Source: Lantana camara (taxonomy: Eukaryota > Streptophyta > Magnoliopsida > Lamiales > Verbenaceae). From it: DNA of 64,000 nucleotides. Both the position numbers and the translations under genes were made by a program. Position 1 is the first letter of the stretch. Each line of letters starts with the position of its first letter. The notes under the pieces are model-generated. The model did not search any database, had not been told where the DNA came from, and was given only the letters and a program-made list of their open reading frames with translations. The DNA is taken from positions 17,802,501-17,866,500 of the forward strand of contig CM074865.1 in NCBI GenBank assembly GCA_037501455.1, read 5' to 3'. This document shows, piece by piece, positions 32,124 through 45,701 of the stretch.

Positions 32124-34696
32124 TGTAACACCCGGAACGCCAGGCGCCACATCCCCCGCACCATAGCTCCAATCCACATATGAAACGGTCACTCCATACA
32201 TAAACCGAAGCTACGGCGAACGGGAGACAATAAATAAAAAAAAAACACAAGGCTAGGCGGGTACCCTCAATTAAAACCAGAACAACTCAGAGCAATAAAA
32301 TAGCGGAAGCAAAAGCATTCAATACATATAGGTACCATATTTACATATTTACTTATAGGTACCGGCAATTTATATTATTACAATATCAGTCCAAAACTAG
32401 TATCAATACAAGTACAATGTATGAAGGTGCAGTGCTAGACCCGAATAAAAGACAACGAGACTCTAATCCCCGCCTAGCACGAACCTGCAAAAACTGTAAA
32501 GTTGAGGTGTCAGTCCAACGGACTGAGCGAGGGGTATAAATAAATATATGCGCACGTACATGCAAGTTATAATCTCGGGTAATAATTTTGGAGAAATAAC
32601 AGTACAATTTAGAAGAATAAGAGATACTATCGCCCGAGGTTACAACTAATTCAATTTCAATTAATTCAGTTCAATACAATCAATATGTGGCCCGGCGAGT
32701 GAGGGCAATTCTCCAACCTTACTCCGACCGTGTACAATCATTCAATTATTAGGTGATTAGGTGATCATACAATTATTTACTGTGCACAATTAGCAGTTTC
32801 AGTCCATCCTTCTTCCTCCGGGTGATGGTGGGATTGCAAGGCCCCACCATCCAGTCAGTCTGGGCAGAGGGTACATGAATCCCTAAGCCCGGAACTCCTT
32901 CCTCCCCTAATCTCCTAGGGGGTTCAGGGGTCATCCCAAATGGTGAGAATAGCACTCGAGTTACCCGTCAGCCCATGCTTTCCCGGTTGGCTCGAGCCAC
33001 TATTCTCGGGCCCACAGTGCAATTCAGTGACTCGCCAAAACAATCAATCCGTCAATCAGTCAATCAATCGATCAATCAATCGGTTTTGTTAAATCATTTG
33101 AAAGTCATAAAGTTCGCAAACTATAGATATATGTATACATTTTGGCCGAAATAGTCACATAGGGGTTGTAAGGGTTCTATTTATCTAGAATTTAAACCTC
33201 ACCTGACCAACCAACCAAAAAGAAGCAAGAGAGCACCCTACAGAGCGGGCTCCTCGAAACCGGGACCGTGATCTGTGCAACAAGGACAAGTGTGAAATAA
33301 GACTCGACTCGAATGAACCAATTATGACGAACGGCAAAGTCATGCACCAATATGTTATGCAATAACGATTAATGAATGTCAAATACAAGCATGATTATCA
33401 ATATACCACGTATATAACGTAAACACGTACAACCAAGCATGTAAAACAATATGCATGAAAACAGGGTGTGACACGCCCGTGTCACAAAATTGCACTAAGC
33501 CGTGACACCCCCGTGTCACGGTACAGCGAACCAAAAGCTTGCAAAACAAGGTGACACGCCCGTGTCACCAAAACAAGGCAGACCGTGACACACCCGTGTC
33601 ACGGTACAGAAAAACCCAAAACGGGAAAAGGAAGGTGACACGCCCGTGTCACCAAAACAAGGCAAGCCGTGACACCCCCGTGTCACGGTACAGAGAACCC
33701 AAACCGGCCAACCTGCACCCCCGTGTCACCCAAAACAAAGCAAAGGTGACACGCCCGTGTCACCTGTGCGTGACAGAAAAACAGGGGAGAAAACAGGGGT
33801 TTCATGCAAAACCAACTCCAAACCCAAAACAATTCCAAACTCCAACCAAAACAATTGTTAAAACACTTCATTCATTCATCATACTTCAAGTATTCAATGA
33901 TCAAACCAATAAATATGCATCAAATCACCAAGAATCAAGCCTCAAAACCCCATAATTATTCATATATACCAACTTTCACATAACTCATGTAATATGCAAG
34001 AAATGAAGGGAAAAAGGACCTAAACATGCTTCTATACAAGAATAACCATGAAAGCATCAAGCTAACATCAAACCCTACTCATACAACCAATCAAGAATTT
34101 CAATCCATGCTTCCATATTTACCTTGAAATGAAAGAAGAGAAATGAGATGAATAGATGAAGATGGTGATGATCTTAGCTCCAAAATTCTTCAATTATATC
34201 TTGGATGATGAGATGAATTCCTCCTCCTCTCTTATGGTGTTTTGATCGGTTCTTAGTGTGTGTGTGTGTGAGGTTCTCTTGTATGAATGTAATGTATGAG
34301 AGTGTGGAAAGAGATGCATATATTAGATATATAATATCATCCACTATCTAAACATAGGTCCCCAATTTGCAAACAAGTCCCTAGATTATTTAAATGAATG
34401 CAATCAAGTATTATCCCTACCCAAAAGATCCATTAGCTCCAAGCCAAGTTATGCAATTGAGTCCATAAATTCAATGAAATGATCAATTAAAGTCATATAA
34501 TACGATTAAGTACACTATCACTTAATTCATGAATTTCACATAAAAATCAATTCATTACAACACATAGGAATGTTTAATGCACATAGTAAGGTAATGAAAT
34601 TATAATAAGCAAGTAAATATATAAACTTAAACTCCCAACACCCGAAGACCCGCACGTGGCGTGCTTACCTGAACTTCCGGAATTTGGGGCGTTACA
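32124..34696 (-). repeat. Gypsy 5' LTR
   Basis: The LTR is 2573 bp, the same length as the 3' LTR, with the same embedded ORFs and the same palindrome cluster (33468-33764). In element orientation transcription would start inside this copy; no start site was assigned. Confidence 0.93.
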
Positions 34697-35059
34697 TGGA
34701 GACTATAAACATTTGTCTGAATCTACCTTCTATATCTTACTTTATATAAAAGAATTTTAAGTTGGATTCGAGAAGATTTGAGCGATATTGTAATTTCTTA
34801 ACTTGGTGGGGACAAATATTATTAACACTAAATATCTCTTATAAAGTATTATATTCCTTAAAAATACTTATTTAACTAAATTAGGATAACTTAAAAATTA
34901 AAAATAAGATTCATTTAATCTATAGCAAAGATGATGAACGATTTTTACATATCAAACTAAGTATATAGAATCAAATAAAAAAAATATAAATTATAATTTA
35001 TTTTTTCATGCTAAGTTTACAATATACCTTATAAAATTTTTTGTTTATGAGATGGTGGT

Positions 35060-35191
35060 TATTATGCATGAACACAAATATGATACAATACAAATTGATT
35101 TTTATGTTTAACAGGTGGGGAGATATTTGACACAGTATCCAACACAAATGCATAATAAAATAATATTTTTAAACGTGTTCGTGCATCAGAG
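35060..35191. mobile_element. Small MITE, CTATGATGCAC family (diverged)
   Basis: The ends TTATTATGCATGAACACAAA and GTGTTCGTGCATCAGAG, with GACACAGTATCCAACAC and AAAATAATATTTTTAAACGT between, follow the layout of the copy at 63086-63233. It lies within the putative Helitron. Confidence 0.5.
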
Positions 35192-35381
35192 GAGGATTGT
35201 TAGTTTGAAACTATAACTTTTTTATTTTTATAGTTGAGAGTTATACTAAAAATTAAGTTTCAATTGAGCACTAATTATTCTAAAAAGTTGATATTTTAAA
35301 TAATTTAATTTAATATATTAATAATTATAAATAATTAGATAACTCGTGTGTTTAATGTGCAACGCACATTGTTTTTACTAG

Positions 35382-36750
35382 TTTACAAAAATATCCTAAA
35401 AGGTCGAGATAAAAAAAAAATATTAAGTTTTTGCGTACGTCTCACCTCTAAAACCTTATTTCCGTTTAAAATAAACAGAGATGACAATTCTTGACACTAC
35501 ATAATATTGAAAATCAGCTAGAAGTGAAAAGAGTAGTTCTACGACTACCACAATATATACATCATGATGTGATTAATCGATAATTGACAATGAAATCAAA
35601 GGCTTAAAAGAGTGGCATCACTTAATTAGCTGCACAAACACGGCACAATTGTGGTGCACATGCATTCAATTGCTTTTAATTATTTCTCCTTTTAAAGTGT
35701 GAAGGATTTAATTAATTCTTGTGATTAGGCTTTAACATCAAAACCATATATAAATGTGAATAATTGAGGCGATCCTCTGCTTATCACTATAATCCATGGT
35801 TCCGTTACTTTGAAATATAGGCCAAACTCTTGCACATGATTCCTTGTACAAGTGTCAATGACAAGATCCATGCTTTAGATTATGAATTTAAACTTAATAC
35901 AATTTTCAGAATATTTCTTTTTAATTGGTAATTTGTATAATAAGTTGTCTACAATATTTTTGATATATGTTTCTAATGCGGTTTTTTGTTTTTAAGTTCG
36001 CTTGTTGGAGAGGCTCAATATGAGAACGACCCTTCCAACCTATTTAGACGTGTTTTCACAGAGTTAGGATGTGAACCCTAAATTTTACTTAAAGAATTTA
36101 GTTTCTCGTCTTATGGTTAAGATTTGAATTCTAAACTTTACTTAATTCTTATGTTTGGACTTTGAATCTACGAAAATATAAGCAAATAAGAAATATTCCA
36201 ACTTATTTTATTTGATTATTTACCTAGGCGAACTTAATAAAATCAATAGTAATGCCATATTCATAACCTTATGAATGCTGTCATATCAAATTAATAGCCA
36301 AAAATGGTAACACGAAATTCAAGTTGAATTGGTCTAATTGAAATCAACATCTTCAACAAATTAAACATGCCCAAGACAGTATATGGTAGTCAAATGAAGG
36401 AGAAAAGTTAAAGGAATTTGAAAGGAATTGAGTTACTAATTCGTCAAAGTTCTTTTTGAAAATATTTGAGTTTAATTTGAGAAATAATTCTTTTTCAAAA
36501 ATTTCAACAAAATAAGTCTCCGCTCCGAGTTTAAATGATTTAAGCTCGTCTCTAATTCAGTGTATGAATTTGTTTCAACTCTTGGATATTATTTGTCTAT
36601 ATTGAATCATCGATCATCACACTTTTTTTTATGCGTTATTTATAATCTTATCGATAAATTAATTTCAATATAACAACGGAACACAATTATAATGTCACTG
36701 ATTTATAGAATAATATAACTTTTGCAGTTGTTATATATGTATAACACCTA
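35382..36750. other. AT-rich spacer, nothing recognised
   Basis: No open frame, RNA gene or repeat stands out between the Helitron end and the possible MITE at 36751. Confidence 0.6.
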
Positions 36751-36918
36751 ACGGCACGATTGTTACGAATGAATGGAATGAGTGAAGAAAAGAATGAACT
36801 TTGCAATGGAATGAACAAATGAATATATAGAATGACTTTATTATAGTATTGTTATGATTGATACGCCAAGTAAGTGAGTAACAAAGTTAGGAATGAAACA
36901 AAATTTTTAAACTTATTT

Positions 36919-36970
<52 letters not shown>

Positions 36971-37515
36971 TAAGCATATGATTAAAAATATTTTTATATT
37001 AAATATATATTTTAAATTTTTTTCTTTGAGCATTAATATATTTTCATACGTAGATATATCCATAGATTATGTATGAATTATTTATTGTATTTAATATAAT
37101 GCTTAACATTTACAAATAAATTTTAATATAAATTCGTTCATTGTAGAAAATTTGAATTCATAAAATTTTATAAATATAATAATATATTGAACATGTTTTT
37201 TAAATATATAATATATTTATATTTATATATATTTAATATAATTTATTAAATTTTCAAGATGATTATTAGTATTCAATTTTTATTTATGAAAATAATAAAA
37301 TGTAATATGCATTTAATAAATATGTGACGATAATATAAAAATAACAATAAATTTTGAACCTTGGAAATGACTAATACCATGGGGGACCAAAGGAATGAGT
37401 AATCTCATGCTTATAGGAATAGGCATTACCGTGGGAATGAATATTCCTAACCATGTTTTGTACCAATCAAGGGTTTGTTCATTCCATTCTCACCTCATTC
37501 CATTATAGCGTAAGT
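36751..37515. mobile_element. Possible MITE or small DNA transposon with (TAA)n
   Basis: The left edge (GCACGATTGTTACGAATGAA, then TGGAATGAG) and the reverse complement of the right edge (ACACTTACGCTATAATGGAA, then TGAG) are similar. Both flank GGAATGAAT-type words, as in PIF/Harbinger-like MITEs. The interior contains a (TAA)n microsatellite at 36921-36970. No clear target duplication was found. Confidence 0.3.
36921..36970. repeat. (TAA)n microsatellite
   Basis: About 16 uninterrupted TAA units. Confidence 0.95.
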
Positions 37516-37823
37516 GTCATTAAGAAAATCTCACTAAGATACGGTAATAACACAACAGGATCGGTAGACAAAAAACACTAATATATAGGAGGTCAGTAAA
37601 AATAATTCTCCCGAATTTGACCAAAGAATTCCCTCAAAAATCAAAATGTATAATTTAGGATAGGTAGTCATGATTATTTTATGTATATATAAAATTATTA
37701 TTCAAGTGAGAAAAAATATACTTTTTCATGCGAACCAAATTAAAATTTACGTTTTACCATCCAATTTTTTTTTCTTGTACAAGTTCTTTTTGTTTTTCCT
37801 TAATTTTCTTTCTTCTCTTACAC

Positions 37824-37831
<8 letters not shown>

Positions 37832-37882
<51 letters not shown>

Positions 37883-37979
37883 AACACACACACCACAAGT
37901 CGCCAAAGGGATTCGAACTCAAATCTTTGCCTTCGAGAAAGAACCCTCAAACCACTTGGTCAACCCTGTTGGCTTCTCG
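37832..37979 (-). mobile_element. tRNA-derived SINE with (TA)n tail
   Basis: Read on the minus strand: A box TTGACCAAGTGG, 31 bases, B box GAGTTCGAATCCC, a short body ending GTGTGTGTTAAAA, and a (TA)n tail of ~25 units. It is flanked by an exact 13-bp duplication TACACATAAATAT (37819-37831 and 37980-37992). The ORFs crossing it are not genes. Confidence 0.87.
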
Positions 37980-37992
37980 TACACATAAATAT

Positions 37993-39238
37993 GAATGAAG
38001 ACAATTCAATTTATTATGGACTATGTTTGATATTGTGAGAGAGTAACAATACGAAGAAATTATAAATTGTAGGACACAGCACAACCATTTAATGTCGGAT
38101 CCAACTAGCTTTCTACCCCATCCTATCATCAAATTCTTAAGAGTCATTTTGCTATTTTTTATAAGTAACTTCACAATTTCTTGGCATAATGTCTCTTCCA
38201 AAACCCCAGATGTGAAAACAAACTCGCGGGAATAATGACTGTTAAGTACTTGGATTGCGATTCAACAATAATCTAATTTTTACAAAGAAAAAAAGAAAAA
38301 CTTCGATTATGATTGTTTGACAAACAAATTCTGTTTTTTTCTATGTATACATAATTCATGTAACCTAATTCTTGGAAGCACTAGCGGCGGCAGTGATATA
38401 AAAAATGAAGTGCTTTATCTTCAATAGGCCGACACACATTCGGAATCATAATTGCTTGAGTAATATATTTCTTCGAAATGGGGCAAAAATTCCAATTTAA
38501 TGTTCTAAATGTGAACTGAGTGTCCCATAGAGTAATAAATTTCATGAATTGAATGTCATTTCAGACAATCTTTTTGCTAAGGACAGTGGTTGACCACATC
38601 GCTCAATATAAAACAACATAGTATAAATCATATTAATCTTCAACAAGTAATCAGCGTTTTAGGGACCACACCTGAACTTCTTTTGTAAATCGGAGACTTA
38701 TCTTACTTTTAAAATAATAATACATAATTATTTAATTGATTCATGTAGCACCACAATCACAATGTTGTCCAATCAAAAACTAATGATGTTAATAGTCGTG
38801 AAATTCTACCAATTTAGTATATTCGAGTCACAGTGTTTGCTATTCGACCAAATTAATGTACTCGAGTTATTCTAAGTGCTTGCTATATATGTACATGAGA
38901 GCTAGTTTTTAAATTGTCGTAATGAAGTGCTATATGGGTAATAGTCATCTCCTAAATGTATAGGAGCAACTCTAGATGTCTCGTGATAAAGTGACTTTAA
39001 TACTATTCTGTCATACTCTAACTTACGAGATCGTTTGATACGAGTGTAGTTTGTGAACCTGCCGAGTATAGCCTAAAACAGAGTTTAAGTTATTGTCAAA
39101 AGAAAATATTCATAATAGGTTATATCGGAGATCTTTAACTTATATATAAAACTTATTTCTCATATTTTTACGATATGAGATAGAAACATCACATTAATAT
39201 ATAGTTTGATGAGTGATTTGCATTTATTATGTAATGTC
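37993..39238. other. Spacer, nothing recognised
   Basis: AT-rich sequence without a supportable gene. A minus-strand ORF (37947-38201) has no family features. Confidence 0.55.
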
Positions 39239-39243
39239 GGGTA

Positions 39244-42200
39244 TGATAACAATATCCTTGTAAATATGGAAACGATCTAGTTGTTTCCTTTCTTTGCTTA
39301 ACAGGCTGTAATTAGGGTTAATCTCCTATTAATACTTGTACTGTATTGTAAATCAAACACAATATATAGAATATGAATTCAATCAAAGTCTCTTCCTCAA
39401 TATTCTTTATTAGCATGGTATCAGAGCGGGTTTCGATCCAATAAGGAATTAGATTCCTTACTCATCACCTACCAATGGCGTCACCCACAAAAATGACGTC
39501 ACCCACAAAATCGAACCCTTCACAGACAATCAGATTTCTTCATCCCGCGACAAGAGGCACCGGAACTCCCAATCGAAGAAAAATGGACAGGGACCAAAGC
39601 GTGAGATGTGCGGGGGAACAAAGCATACCAAAGACATATGGTTTTTGATTCGTGGATACCTAGAATGGTGGAACGATTACCAGGCGAGGAAGAAGGCCGG
39701 AAAGCCGCTGATGGCAGCACAACCTTGCCACCCTCCGACAAGGCTCCAATAGCAACCAAAGATCTAACCCACCGAATGGACAGGAATGACCAGAGTGCAC
39801 GACACAAGGCGGAGATTCCAGCAGCAAATCTAGATCGGCCTTTCTAAACCAAAGCTTCATCAGCGGTGAAGCCACCAGCCACCAAGTTAGAGACGGTGGC
39901 GGCGGCAGTGATGTGAATGGTAAGGCAGGAACCCTAATGAAGAAGTGAGAGGAGGGGATCTTTACCAAATGAGTCGGACTTGGGGAGAAGTAAAAAAGAG
40001 TTAGATATTAGGCCAGTTTTTGGAGAAAATAACTTAAAGCAATTCGGGGTTAGAATTGGAAAATAAAATGGGGGAATTAGATGTGGCCCACATCCACAAT
40101 TACATAACTAATCAACCCCTATTGGATCGCGAATGGCTCATAGGTTCGGGAGCTACGGATCATATGACCAACACCACCCGAGATATTCAACTTTCCGCCA
40201 TGCCCTGAAAACCGATGGTGATAAATGCAAATAGTTTTTCCTATTCGGTTAATGGGGCTGGAAAAATTACTTTATCAAATCATTTAAATTTATCCGACTG
40301 TCTAGTTGTGTTTTCTCTTACTACAAAGTTATTGTCTGTTAGTCAAATTACTAACGAGCTTAACTGTATTGTGTTGTTGTATCCGTCTTTGTGCCTCCTA
40401 TAGGATATTCGTATTGGGGCAATCATTGGTCATGGTACTAAGAGACATAACTTATACTGCATCAAAGACAGGATCAAGCTTCGTGGCCTATAGCAAAAAT
40501 GATAAACAATTACGGTTATGGCACAGACGGTTGGGATATCCTTCTTTCTATTACATAAAACAATTGTTCCCGAGTACATTTCATGCATCATGTACTTTAC
40601 ATTGTGAAACTTGTGCACTTGCCAAAAGTCACCAAACTACATTTCCAAGTTCAAAGAATAAAACAAAAGTACCTTTTACGTTAATACATACTGATGTATG
40701 GGGACCAGTTAGAAGTCATATTTCTTCCAGATACCGCTGATTTATACTATTCATTAATGACTGCACCAAATTTATGTGGATTTATTTCTTGAACCTTAAA
40801 TCTGATGCCCCAACAATAGTAAAATGTTTCTTCGAGATGATCCGAACACAGTTCTCTACAATAATCAAGTCTTCTGCTCGGACAATGGAGGCGAATACAT
40901 CAACCAAAACCCCAATAATGAATTCTTTTCTCAAAATGAGGTTATCCATGAAATCAAGTGTCCACATACTCCTAAAAAAAATGGAATGGCTAAAAGAAAA
41001 AACCAGTATATCCTGGAAAGTGCTCGGACCTTTCTCTTCGAGGCTCAAGTACCCAACAAATACTATATCGAAGCCATCTCCACAACCGTCTATGTTATGA
41101 ATCGGTTGTCCACCTGAGCCTTGAATATGGATACTCCACTAGACACACTCAGGTGATTTAACTCCATCCCATATATCCTGCTACTTTCACCATGGATATT
41201 CGGATGTGTTACCTTTGTCCATGCTTCGAAACACTTACGCTCAAAACTCAACCCGTGTGCCATCCGGTGTGTCTTTCTTGACTTTAACCCTACTCGGAAA
41301 GGGTATCAGTGTTACGATCCGACAGAGAACCTGAGTACATTACTATGGATGTGGATTTTTTAGAAACAGAATATTACTTCAAATTGACTTCCCCTTCACC
41401 CCTTCAAGGAGAGACAAGAGATGAACGTACGAATTGAATATACGAAAGGCTTAAAACCACTTCACGAGTACAAACCTCAGTCTGAAAAGCCTGCTAAAGA
41501 CACATCTCTCTATATAACCTCAGACCACCTCAGTAATCAGCCTCAGGCACTGAATATCCTCGGGATTAGTAACTCTGACTCATCTGGTCCCATACCTACT
41601 ACTTATCACTTACCGCCTCGAAGCAACAGGGCAGTTCCACCAAACAAATACAACCCAGATAGAGGGAGTAACTCTAGGTATCTGGTGGTAAATCACATTG
41701 CGGCAGATTCCTTGCCACAACACAGAGCTTTTATCCACTCTTTGTACTCTCATCAGGTCCCCAACACTATTAGAGAAGTCATCAATGATCCACTGTGAAA
41801 ACAAGCAATGGATCATGAGTTAAAGCTCTTGATAAGAACAACACATGGGAAGTGTGTCCACTATCGGTAGGAAAGAAATTAGTTGGCTGCAAGTGGGTCT
41901 ACAACATCAAATACAAGATGTATGGTGCGATCGAGAGATATAAGGCCAGATTAGTGGCCAAAAGGGTACTCACAAACGTGTGAGACTGACTACATGGAAA
42001 CTTTCTTTCCCATGGCAAAGTTGGACACCATCAGGATTCTGTTATCCATAGCCGCCAACTTTAAGTGGCCTCTACACCAGTTAAATATGAAGAATGTCTT
42101 CTTACACGGAGACCTTGAGGATGAAGTCTACATGGACCTACTACCCGATTTTGAGGGACATGGAAACTAGCACATAGTGTGTAGATTGAGACGGTCTTTC

Positions 42201-43466
42201 TATGGGCTCAAGCAATCACCTAAAGCCTGGTTCGGGAAGTTCACTTTAGTTATGAACAAATATGGATACAGATAGAGCAACTCGGATCACTCCTTGCTAA
42301 TCAAAAGAAAGGACGATTCATCATCACCCTACTGATCGTTTATGTCGATGATATGGTGATAACTAGAAGCAAAATAAGGAGATAACCAACCTCCAAATGA
42401 ACTTATAACATGAATTTGAAATGAAAGATTTGGGAGGACTGAGATACATTCTTGGTGTTGAGGTGATGAGATCGAACAAAGACATCTTCATCTCACAAAG
42501 GAAATATATACTGAATCTTCTGGCAGAAGTTAGACTATTTGACTGTAAACCGGCTGGTGGCTCAGAATCATCAATTGGGAATATTCCAAGATCAAACACC
42601 TGCTGACAGAGACAGATACTGGAGACTTGTGGGCAAACTAATTTACTTGGCTCATACTAGGCCAGATATTGCCTATGCCGCTAGAGTTGTAAGTCAGTTC
42701 ATGTATAACCCTAGCAAGGAACACATGGATGCAGTTACAGGGATTCTTAGATACCTGGAATCTTTCCCGGGAAAGGGACTCATGTTCGCCAAGAACCGTC
42801 ACACTCGAATCACCGCCTACACTGATGTTGATTGGGCAGGAAACATCACAGACAGAGGGTCCACTTCCTAATACTTTACCTTTGTGGGAGGTAACCTGGT
42901 TACCTGGCGAAGTAAAAAATAGAAGGTTGCGGCACTGTCCAGTACTAAGGTTGAATTCAGGGGAATAGCTCGAGAGATCACATAAATCTTATGGGTACGA
43001 AAGCTCTTAACTGAGATTGACTTTCTTTTAGAAGAAAGTGTTGACAGGTACTGCGATAATAAGGCCATGATTAGTATCTCTCTTAATCCAGTACAACATG
43101 ATCGGACTAAACACGTGGAGATCGACTGCCATTTCTTTAAGGAGAAGATTCGAATTAGAGATAGTTAAGCTCTCGTTTGTCAACTCAGAAGGTTAACTTG
43201 CAAGTATTTTAACCAAGACCCTAGGTACCCAGAACCTCCACATTTTATTATCCAAGTTGAACATGATCGAACCTCATGATCCAATTCGAGGGGAAGTGTT
43301 AACAATATCCTTCTAAATATGGAAACAATCTAGTTGTTTCCTTTCCTTACTTAATAGGCTTAATTAGGGTTAGTGTCCTATAAATTATACTCGTATTATA
43401 TTATAAATCAAACACAACAGAATATGAATTCAATCAAAATCTCTTCCCCAGTCTTCTCCGTTAACA
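39244..43466 (+). mobile_element. Degenerate Ty1/copia retrotransposon
   Basis: The 4223-bp element has short LTRs (39244-39415, 172 bp; 43297-43466, 170 bp) that begin TGWTAACAATATCCTT and end in CA, and an exact 5-bp duplication GGGTA (39239-39243 and 43467-43471). The primer-binding site TGGTATCAGAGC starts at 39416. The coding region is in copia order (gag, protease, integrase, RT, RNase H) but is broken by many stops and frameshifts. The LTRs have visibly diverged, so the copy is old. Confidence 0.9.
39476..43170 (+). pseudogene. Copia gag-pol remnant
   Basis: Most of gag is missing. A CCHC-like piece remains (CGGTKHTKDI, 39605-39650), then protease (GSGATDHMTN, ~40147). The pre-integrase and integrase domain follows (40410-41120: LWHRRLGYPS, CETCALAKSHQ, HTDVWGP, SDNGGEY). 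In the usual NGVAERKN motif the Glu is Lys (NGMAKRKN), so the integrase triad is incomplete. RT pieces follow (41880-42500: YVDDMVIT at ~42340, MKDLGGLRYILGVEV at 42421), then RNase H (~42600-43140: HTRPDIAYA, CDNKAMI, RTKHVEID). No frame is continuous. Confidence 0.88.
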
Positions 43467-43471
43467 GGGTA

Positions 43472-44518
43472 TAAGTACCAAAGAATCAATAAATAATATA
43501 ATGCATTGTTTTTATATAATTGATAATCGATGGAATTAAGCCCTATCAAGAATCTTTCATTACAGCCTTGTATCAAGATGCAAGTCTTTTTATATAGTGT
43601 TCCAATGTGTAGATGAAATTAATTCATTTTCTTTATATTATACCATTTCCATTGGTGACTAAGCATGACATCACAAACCTATGTCATAAAATTGTCATAA
43701 AATAATTAATAGAGAAAAAAAAAAAGAAGAAGGGTTGAGACTTAAGAGCAAATTTGCCCCTTGGAAGAAAATAAGTTGACTTACAAGAAAAGCAGTAGTC
43801 AACGGGGGATGGCTTAACTTCCAAATCTCAATGAATATTGAATAGATTCGAACATTATAATTAGTGCACCACATTGGATGGTTTGGACCGTACCATTTGC
43901 CAAAATTTGTGGGGATTTCAAAGAAAAACCACTAATTAAAAAATATCTTTAAAAAGCATGCACCGTCTAATGTGAAAGAAATTATTGAAAGAAATTAAAA
44001 AAAAAAAAAAAGAGTGAATCCTATTTTGGAAATCATCATTATATACCAACCCTACGCCCTAACCCCTACATAATTATGTTTAAGATTTCTTAATTTAACA
44101 TTATATTTAAACTACTATGACACCAACTACAATTGTTAATTTTGATTCTTTTTTTTTTTTTTTTAAATTAGAAAAAATTATATATTTGATACCGTGCCCG
44201 TGGTACTAAGTCTTTCAGTTACCCAATTAAAATTCAAGTTTGGTGGGATCGATCTGTTTAGAAATACAAATTCACTAACTATGATGAGAAGCGTAGTTAC
44301 ATGATAAATTTGCCCAAAAATTGGAAATTACTTTGAAAAAAAAAAATTTGCCGATGAACGCATCTAATATTAAAATACATTTAAATCAAGTATCTTAATG
44401 ATATTGTAATTGTTATTTCCACCACAAAAATAATCATTATAATTTTTCTCTAAATTATAAATATTAAACTTTTTTTTTTTCAAAAATATGAGATATTTTA
44501 TTAAATTGTTATAAAAAT
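43472..44518. other. AT-rich spacer, nothing recognised
   Basis: No gene or clear repeat. Several poly-A/T runs. Confidence 0.55.
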
Positions 44519-44884
44519 GGGGAAAAATTCATTTTGATCGCCCCTATATTATCATTGTAAATTTAAAATAATCTTTGTATTTTTAACTTAATTCAAATTC
44601 ATTCTTTAAGTTATTTTCTACTATAATTTCTGGTCAAAATATAAGTAGACTAAAATACCTATTTATTAATTTATATCTATTTAAATATAATGTGATAAAA
44701 TCGTCCCTATTATTTTGAAATAATGCAAAATAATTCCTTAATTTCTCAATTTCATATTATATATTTTGGCCGGAAATTATGATCGAAAAATGACTTAAAG
44801 ATTAATGAATTTGAATTAAATTAAAAATATAAGAACTACATTGAATTTACAATGACAATATAGGATGAAAATGAATCTTTCCCT
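44519..44884. mobile_element. Fold-back MITE (~365 bp)
   Basis: The two halves are inverted copies. The left reads GGGAAAAATTCATTTTGATC and ATTATCATTGTAAATTTA. The reverse complement of the right reads AGGGAAAGATTCATTTTCATC and ATTGTCATTGTAAATTCA. Homology continues ~120 bp inward to GGYCAAAATATA. It has no coding capacity. The target duplication is not clear. Confidence 0.75.
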
Positions 44885-45701
44885 ATCAAATGTAAAAACG
44901 GCTATTGGATCATCAAAATATTATAAGGGTCATAACTTATTTCTGATAATTAGGACAAATTTGCTGATTTTCATATAAACTTTCCATTTGGTGGTGATCC
45001 GGATGAACTTATAAGTGTCACAACGTATTATAGATACGTTATCATCATTATTTTAACTGATTTTGTATAATCATTATTCTGATAAATCTTTGATTTCCAT
45101 GTCAATACCAAAGATTAAGAATTAAGGAAAAGAGAATCTCAAAGCAACATTAATGTAATTAAATTCCCCACAAAAAAAAATTTAATGTAATTAAATTTCA
45201 TACTATCTATAAGTCTGTAAATTAAATTTCAAGATTTGTATTCTCACACGCATTAATGAATCAAACTTAATTGCACTAAAACATGAATTAAATAATTAAT
45301 CAGGATTAAACATGTTTGTGACTGATTGTCCATGACTCCATGGTGTGGGAGTTGATTACTCCCATTACCTATAAAACTCTTACACAAAATCGCTACCTCC
45401 AAATGAAAAAAGGAGTGGATTCTTTTGGTAATACACTATTATTATCACTAATTTCCATCTTTAAAATGTGACCAGATTCTTGAACTTTTTTTTTTTTCCA
45501 ATCTTGACTCAATTATATATTAAACTTGCACGGAAGGGTGTAACTTATCAGTCGAATCCACAATATACTTCCTCTTAATCAAATACCTCTGTTTGAATAT
45601 TTGAGAATATTTCTACTATCGATAGAAAAACTTTTAGTTTTGACTGTTTAAGTGGTTCGACCCAATTCAAATCAAAATGAATCGGTTATAGAATAAAAAA
45701 T
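44885..45701. other. AAP upstream spacer
   Basis: No gene is seen. Ordinary AT-rich sequence between two MITEs. Confidence 0.5.

Larger units (their letters stand above)
24777..34696 (-). mobile_element. Complete Ty3/gypsy retrotransposon, Tekay/Del-type chromovirus
   Basis: The element is 9920 bp, oriented on the minus strand, and flanked by the 5-bp duplication TGGAG (24772-24776 and 34697-34701). The two LTRs are the same length (2573 bp), and I found no difference between them in the stretches I compared, so insertion is very recent. It has a primer-binding site for initiator tRNA-Met, a polypurine tract and one uninterrupted Gag-Pol ORF. Clade: the integrase C-terminus ends in a chromodomain-like segment ([32 protein letters not shown]), which together with the long LTRs fits Tekay/Del. 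It interrupts the putative Helitron. Confidence 0.93.
22050..35381 (+). mobile_element. Probable non-autonomous Helitron, split by a gypsy element
   Basis: The left end A/TCTATATATATTATAAAAGTGCGAG resembles plant Helitron 5' ends (TC start, AAAGTGCGAG motif). The right end has a 7-bp stem hairpin (AATGTGC-AAC-GCACATT, 35354-35370), seven bases, then CTAG followed by T, the classical Helitron 3' end inserted between A and T. Without the 9.92-kb gypsy insertion and its 5-bp duplication the element would be ~3.4 kb. No Rep/helicase ORF is seen. Interior features: a ~140-bp direct repeat (22359-22490 and 22511-22640), a MITE copy (35060-35191), and a possible captured fragment at 23700-24776. The pairing of these two ends is inference. 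Confidence 0.55.

Noticed and set aside
37819..37992. Possible tRNA gene, from A- and B-box-like sequences
   Set aside because: No cloverleaf can be completed; the target duplication and tail identify a SINE.
37670..38038. ORFs with long Ile-Tyr repeats
   Set aside because: Produced by the (TA)n tail of the SINE.
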